This document shows positions 54,625-64,000 of a stretch of DNA of 64,000 nucleotides, piece after piece. Origin of the DNA: Bartonella sp. HY038. Its GTDB lineage: Bacteria > Pseudomonadota > Alphaproteobacteria > Rhizobiales > Rhizobiaceae. The position numbers and the translations under genes were made by a program. Every line of letters starts with the position of its first letter. The stretch's first letter is position 1. The DNA lies in contig NZ_CP059725.1 in NCBI RefSeq assembly GCF_014117425.1, positions 62,001-126,000 on the forward strand. Reading direction: 5' to 3'. Below the pieces are notes generated by a model. The model did not search any database and was not told the DNA's origin. It saw only the letters and a list, made by a program, of their open reading frames with translations.

Positions 54625-56127
54625 TTATTGATTGGCTCGTGGTTGAATATGAGGCCCAGTATTGCTGTCGGTAACTTCTTTGCGAGTTGTATCTAATGTT
54701 CCATTCCAACCGCCACCTAAAGCTTTCATTAGGGCAATATAATCGGTGGTGATGGATGCTTGCGCATCAATATAAGATTGTTGCGCTGAATAATGAGAAC
54801 GTTCAGCAGTTAAAAGGTCTAAAAAGCTAGTATTACCCGATGTATAAAGATTGCGCGAAAGATCAAGTGCTTGGCGATAAGAACGCTCGGCTTGTCCTAA
54901 TTTGGCTGCTCTTATTCTATCTTTGGATAGTGCAACAAGGGCGTTTTCAACTTCCTCAAGGGCAGTTAAGATTTTTGCACGATATGCAATAAAATATTGA
55001 TCGCGCTGAGCTTCGGCCGCCATTACATCGGCAGCGCGTTGTCCACCATTAAAAATTGGCACGCTAAAACTTGGGCCAACCGCCCATGCAATCGATGAAT
55101 TGCGTCCAAGGTCGCCAATTTGTGAGGCGGATGTTGAAATATTGCCGGTAAGTGAAAGCGATGGATAGCGCGCAGCTTCCTTTTGACCAATGCGTGCTGT
55201 TGCTGCGGCATATTGGCGCTCGCTTACTCGCACATCTGGACGGTTTAGCAAAATATCGGCGGGTATTCCACTTGCAATTGGCCATTTGGGGGTTGGAATG
55301 GCCTTGCGCTTTGCCATCATTGCATTAAGTGCAGCTGGTTGTTGCCCTGTTAAAACCGCTAAACGGTGGGTGGCGCTTGCTAATTGGCTTTCGAGTTGAG
55401 GAATATTTGCTTCAGTACTAGCAGTTTGTCCCTCGGCATTTGATACGTCGAGCTGCGATACGGCACCGGCGGCAAACTTATCGCGGGTAAGCTTTGCCGT
55501 GCTTTGCTGCGAAGCGACGCTTTCGCGGGTTAATGCAAGTTTTGCTTGTAGGCTGCGTACCTCAACATAATAGCTTGCAACATCACCAATCATTGTCACC
55601 AATGTTGCACGTAAATCTTCGTTAGCGGCATCAAGTCCATAACGTGAGGCCTCAACACCGCGCCGATTAGCACCAAAAAGATCAATTTCCCAACTACTAT
55701 CGAGGCCACCGCGATAAGCGCCTTGGTCGCTTTGCGTGCCTGTGCGGCTGCGATTATAAGAGCTTGATCCATTAAGACTTGGAAATAATGTGCTATTTGA
55801 CGAGGCAAGGCTAGCGCGTGCTTCACGAATTTTAGCCTTGGCGGTTGCAACATCATTATTACCGCGAATAGCAACATCAATTAATTGGTCAAGTAAGGGG
55901 TCATTTAATTTATACCACCAATTGGCTAATTGCGCTGGTTGCAGCGGCGTTAAATTGTTAGATTTAGACCAGCTCGCTGGCAGTGAAAGATTTGGCTTTT
56001 GATAATCTGGACCAACAACACAGCCTGCCAATAAAAAAAGTGATAACACAGCCGACAGGCTTTTAGCCAATGAATAGTTGGATGTTTTATTGGCTAGTCT
56101 TTTGGTTATGTGCTTTGTGGCAGACAT
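54625..56127 (-). CDS. Outer-membrane efflux lipoprotein (NodT/OprM family)
   Basis: The 500-residue protein has a signal peptide with lipobox LLAGC (Cys36), then VVGPDYQKP, the RND-type NodT/OprM opening. Two OEP repeats follow, with motifs such as RGNNDVATAKAKIREARA, DLFGANRRGVEAS, RPDVRVSERQYAAATARIGQKEAARYPSLSL and SFSVPIFNGGQR. These channels form trimers that exit substrates from MacAB or RND pumps. It is first in the three-gene macAB operon, with macA about 65 bases later. Confidence 0.92.
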   Translation of the reverse strand: MSATKHITKRLANKTSNYSLAKSLSAVLSLFLLAGCVVGPDYQKPNLSLPASWSKSNNLTPLQPAQLANWWYKLNDPLLDQLIDVAIRGNNDVATAKAKIREARASLASSNSTLFPSLNGSSSYNRSRTGTQSDQGAYRGGLDSSWEIDLFGANRRGVEASRYGLDAANEDLRATLVTMIGDVASYYVEVRSLQAKLALTRESVASQQSTAKLTRDKFAAGAVSQLDVSNAEGQTASTEANIPQLESQLASATHRLAVLTGQQPAALNAMMAKRKAIPTPKWPIASGIPADILLNRPDVRVSERQYAAATARIGQKEAARYPSLSLTGNISTSASQIGDLGRNSSIAWAVGPSFSVPIFNGGQRAADVMAAEAQRDQYFIAYRAKILTALEEVENALVALSKDRIRAAKLGQAERSYRQALDLSRNLYTSGNTSFLDLLTAERSHYSAQQSYIDAQASITTDYIALMKALGGGWNGTLDTTRKEVTDSNTGPHIQPRANQ

Positions 56128-56782
56128 ATTATAAAGGTTTCCTACCTGTTGGCCCTACTGGACTATTTTTCTTGCGCTTTTTGGCGATTACTTTAAATTT
56201 TGACTAAAAAATAGCATGTTTGATATGAATGGCGGTTAAACATCATAATTCTTAGCGATGCAATTGTTAGAGCAACAATATTTTTTTAAAAATCTAAATA
56301 TTTGATTGTTGTTCAATTGTTTTATTATTAAAGCGGTTTTATTTTAAGCTAAGTCAAAGAAGCCCGAGTTTAGCCTAATTGCGTTTAAACATATTTTTTA
56401 AAATTTTGCTCGTGAATTATTTGTCATAATTGCAAAATTTTATTCATGCCAATGCTTAGAGCTGAGATAATATGTTTGAGATACTGCAAATAGAGATCTA
56501 TTGAATTTTAACAATAGGATTGTTAAATTATTTTGTATTGGTAACTGCTGGATGACAATCCATGTTTAATCGCGTAAAGACAAAAGCGTTCTGTTTTATT
56601 AAAAACAAATTTTTTACAAAAAATAGATACAAATTTTGCATTTGATGATGCATCACAGTAAAAAAGCATGGCTTTTGCGATTCTCATTTACAAGAATGCG
56701 CGCCAAAACATCGAATCGATTGATAGCCTAGTGTGTTGTTGAACTAGGCCATTAACAAATGGAATAAGATTAAGATTGTAAT
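56128..56782. other. Intergenic region between the efflux operon and the lipid A operon
   Basis: About 650 AT-rich bases between two divergent operons. No gene, known RNA or repeat is supported. A short imperfect palindrome (TTTGATGATGCATCAC) lies near 56641-56656. The promoters of both operons must be here, but I cannot place them with confidence. Confidence 0.4.
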
Positions 56783-57541
56783 ATGGATAATAACCAACCC
56801 TCTAAAGATCCCTTTTCAAAACGTTTATGGCGTAAAATTCGGCAACCTTTAAAGGATTCAAAATTTTTTAAATCCCTTCTGGTGCATTTTATGGCAACCT
56901 ATTTACGGCTGGTTTATTGGACAAATCCATTGTTAAAAGACTCGGATGATCCTAAAGAAGCCCATAAAAAATATAATCCTTTTATTATTACCTTTTGGCA
57001 TGGTCGCCATATTATGGGGCCATTTTTGCGCCCTAAGGGGGAAACAATCATTGCCATGTTTTCTCGTTCGGCGGATGCGGAACTTAATGCGCGGGTAAGT
57101 GAGGTTTTAGGGCTTGAAACTGTGCGTGGTTCGGGTGGACGCGGTGACAAACAAAAGGCAGAGCGCGGCGGTGCGCGTGCGCTCATTACCTTAAATAAGT
57201 CCTTGCGTGCTGGTAAAACAACCGCAATGATTGCCGATATTGCCCATGGTACAGCACGAGAAGCTGGCAAAGGTATTATTCTTTTGGCCAAATTATCTGG
57301 TCGCCCGATTGTTCCTTATATTTATGCTTTTTCGCGTGAAAAAATACTGGAGAAAACTTGGGATAAAACCGCTATACCATTGCCTTTTGGTCGGTCTATT
57401 TTTCTCATGGGGGATGCCGTTTTTGTGCCGGAGGATGCCGATGATGATTTATTGGAAAAAAAACGACAGGAACTTACAGAAATTATGAACCGCTTAACTG
57501 TTGAGGCTTATGATAAGCTTCACCACAAAAAGCGGGGCTGA
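56783..57541 (+). CDS. DUF374 lysophospholipid acyltransferase-family protein
   Basis: A 252-residue protein with the DUF374 acyltransferase pattern: FIITFWHGRHIMGPFLRP (catalytic His), MFSRSADAEL, GLETVRGSGGRG, ALITLNKSLRAGKTTAMIADIAHGTAR and GRPIVPYIYAFSREK. In Rhizobiales this gene lies just upstream of waaA and lpxK, which points to a role in lipid A or another envelope acylation, although no exact reaction is established that I can cite. Its TGA lies one base before the waaA ATG, so the two are coupled. Confidence 0.88.
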   Translation: MDNNQPSKDPFSKRLWRKIRQPLKDSKFFKSLLVHFMATYLRLVYWTNPLLKDSDDPKEAHKKYNPFIITFWHGRHIMGPFLRPKGETIIAMFSRSADAELNARVSEVLGLETVRGSGGRGDKQKAERGGARALITLNKSLRAGKTTAMIADIAHGTAREAGKGIILLAKLSGRPIVPYIYAFSREKILEKTWDKTAIPLPFGRSIFLMGDAVFVPEDADDDLLEKKRQELTEIMNRLTVEAYDKLHHKKRG

Positions 57542-57542
57542 T

Positions 57543-58871
57543 ATGCGTAATTTAAGAGCAAGACTGGCATTGTCATTTTATCGGGGGCTTGGCTCAAGCT
57601 TTCGCCCTTTTGCGCCTTTTTATCTGTCAATGCGTGCAGCACGTGGCAAAGAAGAATTAAAGCGTAAGCGTGAACGGCTTGGTAAAGCGACAAAACCACG
57701 CCCATTGGGGCCATTAATCTGGCTGCATTCGGCAAGTGTTGGCGAAACAATGGCGCTTATTCCAATTGTTGAACGTATATTATTGATGAAAATCAATATA
57801 TTATTGACAACTGGGACAGTCGCGTCGGCAAGGCTTGCGGATGAGCGTTTTGCTGATAGGGTTATTCATCAATATGCGCCGCTTGACATTGTCTCTTGTA
57901 CAAGGCGTTTTTTAGACTATTGGAAGCCAGATATTTCTATTGTTTGCGAATCTGAAATTTGGCCAGTACGAATTTTTGAGCTTGCTAACCGAAAAATTCC
58001 GCAAATCATGCTTAATGCCCATTTATCTGAGCGTTCTTATAAGTCGTGGAAAAAAAGCTCACGCGTTGCTTATGAAATTTTTTCAAGATTTGATGCGGTG
58101 GTTTGCCAAACGGAAGAAGATGCACGATATTTCCGCGACCTTGGTGCAGTGCGTGTATCGGTATCGGGCAATTTGAAGGCTGATGTTATTTTGCCAGGTA
58201 AACCGGCCGAGATTAAGCGTTATAAAAAGGCAATTGGTTTGCGCCCAGTCTGGGCGGCTATCTCAACCCATGAGGGAGAGGAAGCAATGGCGGCCGAGGT
58301 GCATAAAAAGCTATTGAAAAAACATCCTGGGCTTTTGACAATTATTGTGCCGCGTCATGTAGAAAGAGCGCCTGTAATTGCCCGCCATTTCGATGATATT
58401 GGTTTGACCTTTGCCAGTAAAGCCTATGACCAAATGCCAACAAATGAGACTGATATTTTATTAGGTGATACGGTTGGCGATATGGGGCTTTATTTGCGCC
58501 TTACTCAAATTGCTTTTGTTGGCAAATCCTTAGCCGGAGAGGGCGGTCATAATCCTATCGAACCTGCTTTGAGCGGTGCAGCTATATTAAGTGGTCCCAA
58601 TATTCAAAATTTTAAAGAAACCTATCAGGCTTTGATGAAAAATGAAGCGGTGCAATTGGTTGATGATGCAACCATGCTTGCCGGTTATGTTCATCATTTA
58701 TTGGAACGGCCCGATGTGCGTGAGCGGATGATTGAATCTGGCCGCCAAACCATTACGCAATTAAGTGGGGCAAGAGAGCGTTGTTTTGAAGTATTGGAAA
58801 AATTTTTACAACCGCTAACTCTTGCAGCGCAATTAAGTCAAGCTGATAATATGTTGAATAAGCGGGATTAA
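57543..58871 (+). CDS. waaA: 3-deoxy-D-manno-octulosonic acid transferase
   Basis: WaaA (KdtA) adds Kdo residues to the lipid A precursor at the inner membrane. The 442-residue GT30 enzyme has an N-terminal hydrophobic region, LIWLHSASVGE with the conserved Glu, ISIVCESEIWPV, ILNAHLSERSYKSWKK-like segment, SGNLKAD, and the C-terminal FVGKSLAGEGGHNPIEPA. Although the frame is open from 57501, ATG 57543 just after the DUF374 stop is natural. It is followed by lpxK, which starts five bases later. Confidence 0.95.
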   Translation: MRNLRARLALSFYRGLGSSFRPFAPFYLSMRAARGKEELKRKRERLGKATKPRPLGPLIWLHSASVGETMALIPIVERILLMKINILLTTGTVASARLADERFADRVIHQYAPLDIVSCTRRFLDYWKPDISIVCESEIWPVRIFELANRKIPQIMLNAHLSERSYKSWKKSSRVAYEIFSRFDAVVCQTEEDARYFRDLGAVRVSVSGNLKADVILPGKPAEIKRYKKAIGLRPVWAAISTHEGEEAMAAEVHKKLLKKHPGLLTIIVPRHVERAPVIARHFDDIGLTFASKAYDQMPTNETDILLGDTVGDMGLYLRLTQIAFVGKSLAGEGGHNPIEPALSGAAILSGPNIQNFKETYQALMKNEAVQLVDDATMLAGYVHHLLERPDVRERMIESGRQTITQLSGARERCFEVLEKFLQPLTLAAQLSQADNMLNKRD

Positions 58872-58875
58872 AAAA

Positions 58876-59880
58876 GTGCAGGCACCAAAATTCTGGTGGC
58901 AGAATAACAGCCTTTCAAGCCTTTTACTAAGCCCCTTTGCTTGGTTCTATGGTTATTTCGCGGCTAGAAAAATGCAAAGTCATTCTGTGCCAAAGGTTGA
59001 TGTGCCGGTTTTGTGTATTGGCAATTTTACCCTTGGCGGAGCTGGTAAAACACCAGTGGCGATAAGCCTAGCAAAGACGGCGAAAACTATGGGGCTAAAG
59101 CCGGGCATTGTAACGCGCGGCCATGGTGGTTCGGTACAAAATGTCCATATTGTTGATATTGATAAAGATCACGCAACAAAGGTCGGCGATGAACCCTTAT
59201 TATTAGCGCGCCATGCTCTTGTTGCGGTTTGTCAAGATCGCTTTTTGGCGGCAAAAACTTTGATAGAACATGGCTGTGATATCATTTTAATGGATGATGG
59301 GTTTCAAAGCCGTAAATTATTGCCTAATTTAAGCCTATTGGTGGTCGATGCATTGCGCGGCATTGGTAATGGAGCTGTTTTTCCCTCTGGCCCGTTACGT
59401 GCACCGCTTGCAACGCAATTGGCATTTACCGATAAAATTCTTATTATCGGCAATAGAGCAGCGCAATTTGATAAAACAGTGTTTTTACCAATAGATGGCG
59501 GGCAGATAACTAATGCTAAGTTACAACCAACAAGCAGTGTCGATTTAAAGGATAAAAAATTGCTAGCCTTTGCCGGCATTGGCAATCCTGATAAGTTTTT
59601 TGAAAGTGTAAGCGAGCTTGGCGGCATTATTGTTGAAAAGCGTGTTTTTGCTGACCATCATTTTTTTACCGCTAGCGAGGTAAAAAATATTGCTGTTGAG
59701 GCAAAGACCAAAGATCTTATGCTGGTTACCACCGCCAAAGATTATGTACGTTTGAAAGATCAAGAATTTGCTGCCAGCCTAGAAAAGTTGATCATTATCG
59801 ATGTCGAAGTGGTTTTTAGCCATGCCGATTATGGCCAAGACCTATTGGCTGAAACAATTAAAAAATTTAAAAGCCGCTAA
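58876..59880 (+). CDS. lpxK: Tetraacyldisaccharide 4'-kinase
   Basis: LpxK phosphorylates the 4' position of the lipid A disaccharide. The 334-residue protein has an N-terminal membrane-associated helix, VPVLCIGNFTLGGAGKTPVAISLA (Walker A), RGHGG, GDEPLLLAR, DIILMDDGFQ and LRAPL. It begins with GTG at 58876. It completes a DUF374-waaA-lpxK operon that is common in Rhizobiales. The small DUF2093 gene and mutL that usually follow are absent; AT-rich sequence and acs come next. Confidence 0.95.
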   Translation: MQAPKFWWQNNSLSSLLLSPFAWFYGYFAARKMQSHSVPKVDVPVLCIGNFTLGGAGKTPVAISLAKTAKTMGLKPGIVTRGHGGSVQNVHIVDIDKDHATKVGDEPLLLARHALVAVCQDRFLAAKTLIEHGCDIILMDDGFQSRKLLPNLSLLVVDALRGIGNGAVFPSGPLRAPLATQLAFTDKILIIGNRAAQFDKTVFLPIDGGQITNAKLQPTSSVDLKDKKLLAFAGIGNPDKFFESVSELGGIIVEKRVFADHHFFTASEVKNIAVEAKTKDLMLVTTAKDYVRLKDQEFAASLEKLIIIDVEVVFSHADYGQDLLAETIKKFKSR

Positions 59881-60292
59881 TTTTACAGTGAATAATAGAG
59901 TCTGGAATGCGCTAAAATTTGCTACTATTGTTTAAAATCTAATTTTTTTATTAAATTTTTTTTCAAAAAACAGATCGTTTTTATTTAAAAAAATATGAAA
60001 TTATTAGTCTAATAAATACTTTTTAATTTATAAAAATTGTTTTTTATCAATATATTATTTATATAAATTGATATTTATCATTTATTTGAAATAGGTAAAA
60101 ATTTTAAAGAAATTGCGAAAAATAAATTAGTTCTTCTTTTTTATAAAAAAAGCGGTTATGGTTTAAAAGAACTCTAATGAAACGGTTTGTAGGAGGACCG
60201 GTTAGAGGTTGGGCGTTGGAGGATTGCCATTTGGATGATGCATGAGGATTGCATCATCAACATGTGTGGCAAGCGCATTTTTGGAGGAAAAT
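59881..60292. other. lpxK-acs intergenic region and acs leader
   Basis: The first 270 bases are almost all A/T with no gene. The last part is the acs leader. It contains three GGAGGA motifs (about 60192, 60218 and 60282), of which the last is the acs ribosome binding site, and a hairpin at 60234-60258. Possible regulation of acs through this leader is inference. Confidence 0.45.
60234..60258 (+). promoter_or_regulatory. Hairpin in the acs leader
   Basis: GATGATGCA (60234-60242) pairs exactly with TGCATCATC (60250-60258) around TGAGGAT, about 35 bases before the acs ATG. It could be a DNA operator palindrome or an mRNA hairpin near the ribosome binding site. No T run follows. Confidence 0.45.
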
Positions 60293-62242
60293 ATGACCAA
60301 TAAAGTTTATCCCGTGCCATCAAGCATAAAGAAAAATACTTTGCTTGATGCGGATACCTATACCAAATGGTATGATGAGAGTATCAAGGATCCAGATACA
60401 TTCTGGTCGCGCCATGGCCGCAGGATAGATTGGTATAAGCCATTCACTAAAGTTAAAAATACCAGTTTTAAAGGCCGTGTATCGATTAAATGGTATGAAG
60501 ATGGTGTTACCAATGTCAGCTATAATTGTATTGATCGTCATTTAAAAAGCCGTGCTGATCAAATTGCAATTATTTGGGAAGGTGACAATCCCTATATCGA
60601 TAAAAAAATCACCTATCGCGAACTTTATGATAATGTTTGCCGCTTTGCCAATGTGTTGAAAAAACGCGGTGTCAAAAAAGGTGACCGTGTTACCATTTAT
60701 TTGCCAATGATTCCAGAGCTTGCCTATGCGATGCTTGCTTGCGCCCGTATTGGCGCGATCCACTCGGTTGTATTTGCTGGCTTTTCGCCAGAGGCTTTAG
60801 CTGGCCGCTTGGTGGATTGTGAGTCAACCTTTGTGATTACAGCAGATCAGGGTGTACGCGGTGGCAAGCCCATTCATTTGAAAGAAAATGTTGATCTTGC
60901 TATTGATATTGCTGCTCGCCAATATACTATTGTCAATCAAGTATTGGTGGTACGCCGAACCGGTGGTAAAATTGGTTGGGCGCCAGGTCGTGATATCTGG
61001 TATCATGAAGAAATGGTTGATGTGAAGGGTGATTGTCCACCTGCCAAAATGAAGGCGGAAGATCCATTATTCATTCTTTATACATCTGGCTCAACTGGTA
61101 AGCCAAAAGGTGTGTTACATACTACTGGTGGTTATCTTGTTTATGCATCTATGACCCATGAATATGTTTTTGATTATCACCCTAATGAAGTTTACTGGTG
61201 TACGGCTGACGCTGGTTGGATTACAGGACATTCTTATCTTGTTTATGGGCCATTATGTAATGGTGCTACAACCTTAATGTTTGAAGGTGTGCCCAATTTC
61301 CCGGATAATGCCCGTTTTTGGGAGGTAGTTGATAAGCATAAAGTCAATATTTTTTATACGGCGCCTACGGCAATTCGCTCGTTAATGGGGGCCGGAGATG
61401 AGTTTGTCACCCGCTCAAGGCGTACAAGCCTGCGCATTCTTGGCACAGTGGGCGAGCCAATCAATCCTGAAGTTTGGGAATGGTATTATAACGTGGTTGG
61501 TGATGGTCGTTGTCCGGTAATTGACACATGGTGGCAGACGGAAACTGGCGGCCACATGATTACGCCATTACCGGGGGCAACCGATCTTAAACCCGGTTCA
61601 GCAACTAAGCCGTTTTTTGGGGTGAAGCTTGATATTGTTGATGCAGAAGGCAATGTTCTTGAAGGGGCGGGTGAAGGCAATCTTTGCATTTCCGATTCTT
61701 GGCCGGGGCAAATGCGCAGTATCTATAAAGATCATGAGCGTTTTGTTGAAACCTATTTTTCCACCTATAAGGGAAAATATTTTTCTGGTGATGGCTGTCG
61801 GCGCGATGAAGATGGCTATTATTGGCTAACTGGTCGTGTGGATGACGTGCTTAATGTGTCTGGTCACCGCCTTGGTACTGCAGAAGTTGAATCCGCACTG
61901 GTTTCTGATCACTCGGTGGCAGAGGCTGCAGTTGTTGGCTTCCCCCATGCAATCAAAGGTCAAGGCATTTATTGCTATGTTTCTTTGATGGAAGGCATTG
62001 AACCAACCGATGCACTACGCCAAGAGCTTATCCAACATGTGCGCAAAGATATCGGACCAATTGCAACACCTGATAAAATTCAATTTGCACCTGGCTTGCC
62101 AAAAACCCGTTCGGGCAAAATTATGCGGCGTATCTTGCGTAAAATTGCTGAAAATGAATTTGAAAGCCTTGGTGATACATCAACCCTTGCCGATCCCGCC
62201 GTTGTTGATGATTTGATTGCTGGGCGCAAAGCAATTGGCTAA
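60293..62242 (+). CDS. acs: Acetyl-CoA synthetase
   Basis: Acs activates acetate to acetyl-CoA through acetyl-AMP. The 649-residue protein has [22 protein letters not shown] (AMP-binding), the [12 protein letters not shown] motif, [22 protein letters not shown] and the C-terminal [17 protein letters not shown] with the Lys known to be acetylated in homologs. ATG 60293 has a strong TTGGAGGAAA site; the frame opens 17 codons earlier. It is a single gene. A MITE-like element lies directly downstream. Confidence 0.96.
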   Translation: MTNKVYPVPSSIKKNTLLDADTYTKWYDESIKDPDTFWSRHGRRIDWYKPFTKVKNTSFKGRVSIKWYEDGVTNVSYNCIDRHLKSRADQIAIIWEGDNPYIDKKITYRELYDNVCRFANVLKKRGVKKGDRVTIYLPMIPELAYAMLACARIGAIHSVVFAGFSPEALAGRLVDCESTFVITADQGVRGGKPIHLKENVDLAIDIAARQYTIVNQVLVVRRTGGKIGWAPGRDIWYHEEMVDVKGDCPPAKMKAEDPLFILYTSGSTGKPKGVLHTTGGYLVYASMTHEYVFDYHPNEVYWCTADAGWITGHSYLVYGPLCNGATTLMFEGVPNFPDNARFWEVVDKHKVNIFYTAPTAIRSLMGAGDEFVTRSRRTSLRILGTVGEPINPEVWEWYYNVVGDGRCPVIDTWWQTETGGHMITPLPGATDLKPGSATKPFFGVKLDIVDAEGNVLEGAGEGNLCISDSWPGQMRSIYKDHERFVETYFSTYKGKYFSGDGCRRDEDGYYWLTGRVDDVLNVSGHRLGTAEVESALVSDHSVAEAAVVGFPHAIKGQGIYCYVSLMEGIEPTDALRQELIQHVRKDIGPIATPDKIQFAPGLPKTRSGKIMRRILRKIAENEFESLGDTSTLADPAVVDDLIAGRKAIG

Positions 62243-62290
62243 GAAATCTCATGCAAAACTGTGCAATGGTTTTGCATAGAGTTTTATAAA

Positions 62291-62595
62291 ATAGAATGTC
62301 AACTTTGCTAGGGTCAGGACCTATTAATTTAAATGAAATGGCACAATAAACAGCAAAAATTTACAAGGAGGAGAGCGAAAAGTGGGTGGTATACCCATTT
62401 GAGCTTTACGACGCAGTAGATTACAGCTGTTTTTGTGTCCTTTCAGGATACAAGTAAATTTTCGCGAAAACTTTGTCAAAGAGCCTCGAAAATATTCATA
62501 TTTCTCAGCGGATTTTTTTTGTTATCACAAAAATTTTCTCATACCATTTCGTTCAAATTAATAGGTCCTGCCCCTAATGCAGATTGACATTCTAT
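62291..62595. mobile_element. MITE-like non-autonomous element with ~50-bp inverted ends
   Basis: The left end (62291-62341) and right end (62544-62595) are imperfect inverted repeats of about 50 bases. Both contain ATAGAATGTCAA at the tip, GG(T/G)CAGGACCTATTAATTT inside and a GAAATGG/CCATTTC inner edge. The 200-base interior has no open reading frame of note and no transposase. This is the form of a miniature inverted-repeat transposable element; the ATA/TAT tips could include a TA target duplication. It lies between acs and queE and must have entered after that arrangement formed. No family name is claimed. Confidence 0.7.
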
Positions 62596-62661
62596 AGCTA
62601 CAGAATTGTAAATATTATTACACATATTCCGATTGAAAGAATTTTTGTATAGTATTAATCT

Positions 62662-63384
62662 TTAAACGCCACGTTTATTGCCCCATATCAAAACATGCAG
62701 TTGCGGCAAGACATGGGCTTTAAACCAACCATCTAGGCAGACACGGTCAATTAGCCATTCCATGCGATTTAAAATGCCATTCGTATCAATTTCACCATCA
62801 AGGTCTTGCGGTTGCGGCGGCGTGTGATTGCCGGGCTGCAAATAAATGTCAATATCGCAAAACTCATCACCAATTGATCGCGCAAATTGGTAATCTACAT
62901 CATCAAAAACGACAAATTTCAAAACGACTTTGGTATTTTTAGCAGCTTTTATTGCAGATTTTAAAATGGTACGGTCGCATTGCATTTTGCTAGATGGTGG
63001 TTTGGGGCTTAAAACCAGCCAATCAAGATCTTTAAACCATGGTTTGACGATAGAGCCTTGGGTTTCCATTGCAAAGGAATGACCGCGTTCTTTGCCAGTA
63101 TGAATAAGATTATCAAGCGGTTGAATAGCAGGGTTACCACCCGATAAGGACACCATAATAGAGCGACCATTGGATAGTTTTTCAACTTCATTTAATATGC
63201 TGCTGCTTGTCATTGGCTGCCATTGCTGACGATAGCTACTCTCAACCGCATAAAGCGTATCACACCAGTCGCAACGATAATCACAGCCACCAGTACGTAC
63301 AAAAACCGTTGGCATGCCAATAAGTACGCCCTCACCTTGAATGGTAGGGCCAAAAATTTCGCAAATGCGAATTGTATCAGTCAT
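62662..63384 (-). CDS. queE: 7-carboxy-7-deazaguanine synthase
   Basis: QueE is a radical-SAM enzyme that makes 7-carboxy-7-deazaguanine on the way to queuosine and its precursor preQ0. The 240-residue protein has [33 protein letters not shown], with the CX3CX2C cluster motif, SLSGGNPA, and ETQGS. It follows queD with a 12-base gap on the same strand, so the two are an operon; queC is not in the window. ATG 63384 fits the usual N-terminus. Confidence 0.95.
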   Translation of the reverse strand: MTDTIRICEIFGPTIQGEGVLIGMPTVFVRTGGCDYRCDWCDTLYAVESSYRQQWQPMTSSSILNEVEKLSNGRSIMVSLSGGNPAIQPLDNLIHTGKERGHSFAMETQGSIVKPWFKDLDWLVLSPKPPSSKMQCDRTILKSAIKAAKNTKVVLKFVVFDDVDYQFARSIGDEFCDIDIYLQPGNHTPPQPQDLDGEIDTNGILNRMEWLIDRVCLDGWFKAHVLPQLHVLIWGNKRGV

Positions 63385-63396
63385 TGATCAATACCA

Positions 63397-63765
63397 TTAA
63401 TCGTTATGCTTAGGGCAATATTTAGCCCAAGTTTTCGGTGTTTCACTTACTCTAACCGCGGTTATTTGTGGGCATTGCGGTTTGAAACGCTCATAAAAAT
63501 GACGGGCAAGATTTTCAGCTGTGACAAGATCATGGCCTAAAACATCATTTAAATGTCGATGGTCATATTCATCATCAATGATTTTTTTAGCAAAAGCCAG
63601 TTCTCGATAATCAACAACAAAGCCAAATTCATCAAGATTTTCTGCGGCAAGTTCAATGACCACAATATAATTATGGCCATGTAAACGGGCGCATGGGTGA
63701 CTTTGCGGTAAGGCTGTCAACTGATGCGATGCGGAAAAATGAAATTCTTTGGAAATTATAAACAT
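63397..63765 (-). CDS. queD: 6-carboxy-5,6,7,8-tetrahydropterin synthase
   Basis: QueD converts 7,8-dihydroneopterin triphosphate to 6-carboxytetrahydropterin in queuosine synthesis. The 122-residue protein has FHFSASHQL, the CARLHGHNYIVVIEL motif with zinc-ligand His and the conserved Cys, DYREL, DHRHLND and the C-terminal VRVSET. ATG 63765 is preceded by a weak AAGGTGG site. Its start overlaps the end of a possible short upstream frame, which may couple its translation. Confidence 0.94.
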   Translation of the reverse strand: MFIISKEFHFSASHQLTALPQSHPCARLHGHNYIVVIELAAENLDEFGFVVDYRELAFAKKIIDDEYDHRHLNDVLGHDLVTAENLARHFYERFKPQCPQITAVRVSETPKTWAKYCPKHND

Positions 63766-63857
63766 AGTTCAAACCACCTTATGTCAAAACGTGGTTTAAT
63801 TGCGGCATTAATAGCAATGCCAGCGGTATGGGGTACCGCATAGTTTACTCTAAGCAT
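63756..63857 (-). CDS. Possible 33-residue upstream ORF overlapping queD
   Basis: An ATG at 63857 with AAGGA six to ten bases upstream opens 33 codons (beginning MLRVNYAVPHTAG). The frame ends with a TAA that overlaps the first codons of queD in another frame. It could be a leader peptide coupling translation to queD, or chance. The product resembles nothing I know. A hairpin (GCGGTA, loop TGGGG, TACCGC on the plus strand) lies inside it. Low confidence. Confidence 0.25.
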   Translation of the reverse strand: MLRVNYAVPHTAGIAINAAIKPRFDIRWFELCL

Positions 63858-64000
63858 AATGTTGTCCTTGTTTTAAACGGGTAGGCTGCGACCGTAAGCT
63901 GGCGATTATCATTAGCACAGTAAAAAGTAAAGGCTTTTAAGCGGCAAAAGATTTTGCTTGTTTGCTCATAATCCCTAAGAAATCGATTAGTGAGATAAAA

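Overview
The window looks like a chromosome segment of an AT-rich alphaproteobacterium of the order Hyphomicrobiales (Rhizobiales), close to the Brucellaceae/Bartonellaceae. The basis is gene content and order: hrcA beside rph-rdgB-hemW, purEK, a DUF2312/GapR protein, rplS-trmD-rimM, lysC followed by ptsP, a DUF374-waaA-lpxK lipid A operon, zinc-free forms of L31 and L36, and a RIME-like intergenic repeat. The sequence is clearly more AT-rich than Brucella. This placement is inference from protein and synteny recall, not a computed phylogeny.

Layout. 1-4.9 kb: an ArsR-rhodanese regulator, then hrcA divergent from rph-rdgB-hemW. 5.0-11.25 kb: an accessory array of six tandem paralogous two-TM proteins that I cannot assign to a named family. 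Three copies are intact and three are broken, by a one-base loss at a G run, an in-frame TAA, and a one-base loss at a T run. Another unknown membrane protein follows. 12.3-17.3 kb: two divergent DUF465 genes, purEK, rpmJ, a YcgN-type cysteine cluster protein, an N-formylglutamate amidohydrolase-like protein and GapR. 17.4-24.5 kb: a minus-strand cluster of pcaB, pobA, a periplasmic binding protein and a complete Liv-type ABC transporter, which together look like aromatic acid uptake plus two steps of 4-hydroxybenzoate/protocatechuate degradation. 24.6-28.5 kb: a complex I NDUFA9-like protein and a divergent MocR regulator/EamA exporter pair. 28.5-31.0 kb: translation genes rplS, trmD, rimM and rpmE. 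31-40.4 kb: an ABC exporter, folC, a metallophosphoesterase, a PLD-family cardiolipin synthase-like enzyme, an MdtG-like MFS pump, kdsD and galU. 40.7-50.5 kb: a hypothetical protein, lpdA, arsC, an App1-type phosphatase, a short RlpA-like protein, lysC and ptsP. 50.6-56.1 kb: a hypothetical protein and a MacAB efflux pump with its outer-membrane lipoprotein. 56.8-59.9 kb: lipid A/Kdo genes. 60.2-63.8 kb: acs, a 305-bp MITE-like element with about 50-bp inverted ends, and queDE.

Most of the window is ordinary core metabolism and envelope biogenesis. The best candidate for something undescribed is the paralog array. Its products share an N-terminal TM, an extracytoplasmic loop with a conserved Cys pair, a second TM and a conserved C-terminal domain of about 145 residues. 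The array sits where conserved neighbours of hemW might be expected, and shows recent tandem duplication plus possible slippage at homopolymers. Secondary points of interest are the MITE-like element, a repeat forming the stop codon of the binding-protein gene, the MocR operator repeats, an attenuator-like rpmJ leader, and a possible short ORF overlapping queD. I saw no rRNA or tRNA genes, CRISPR array, prophage or intact transposase.
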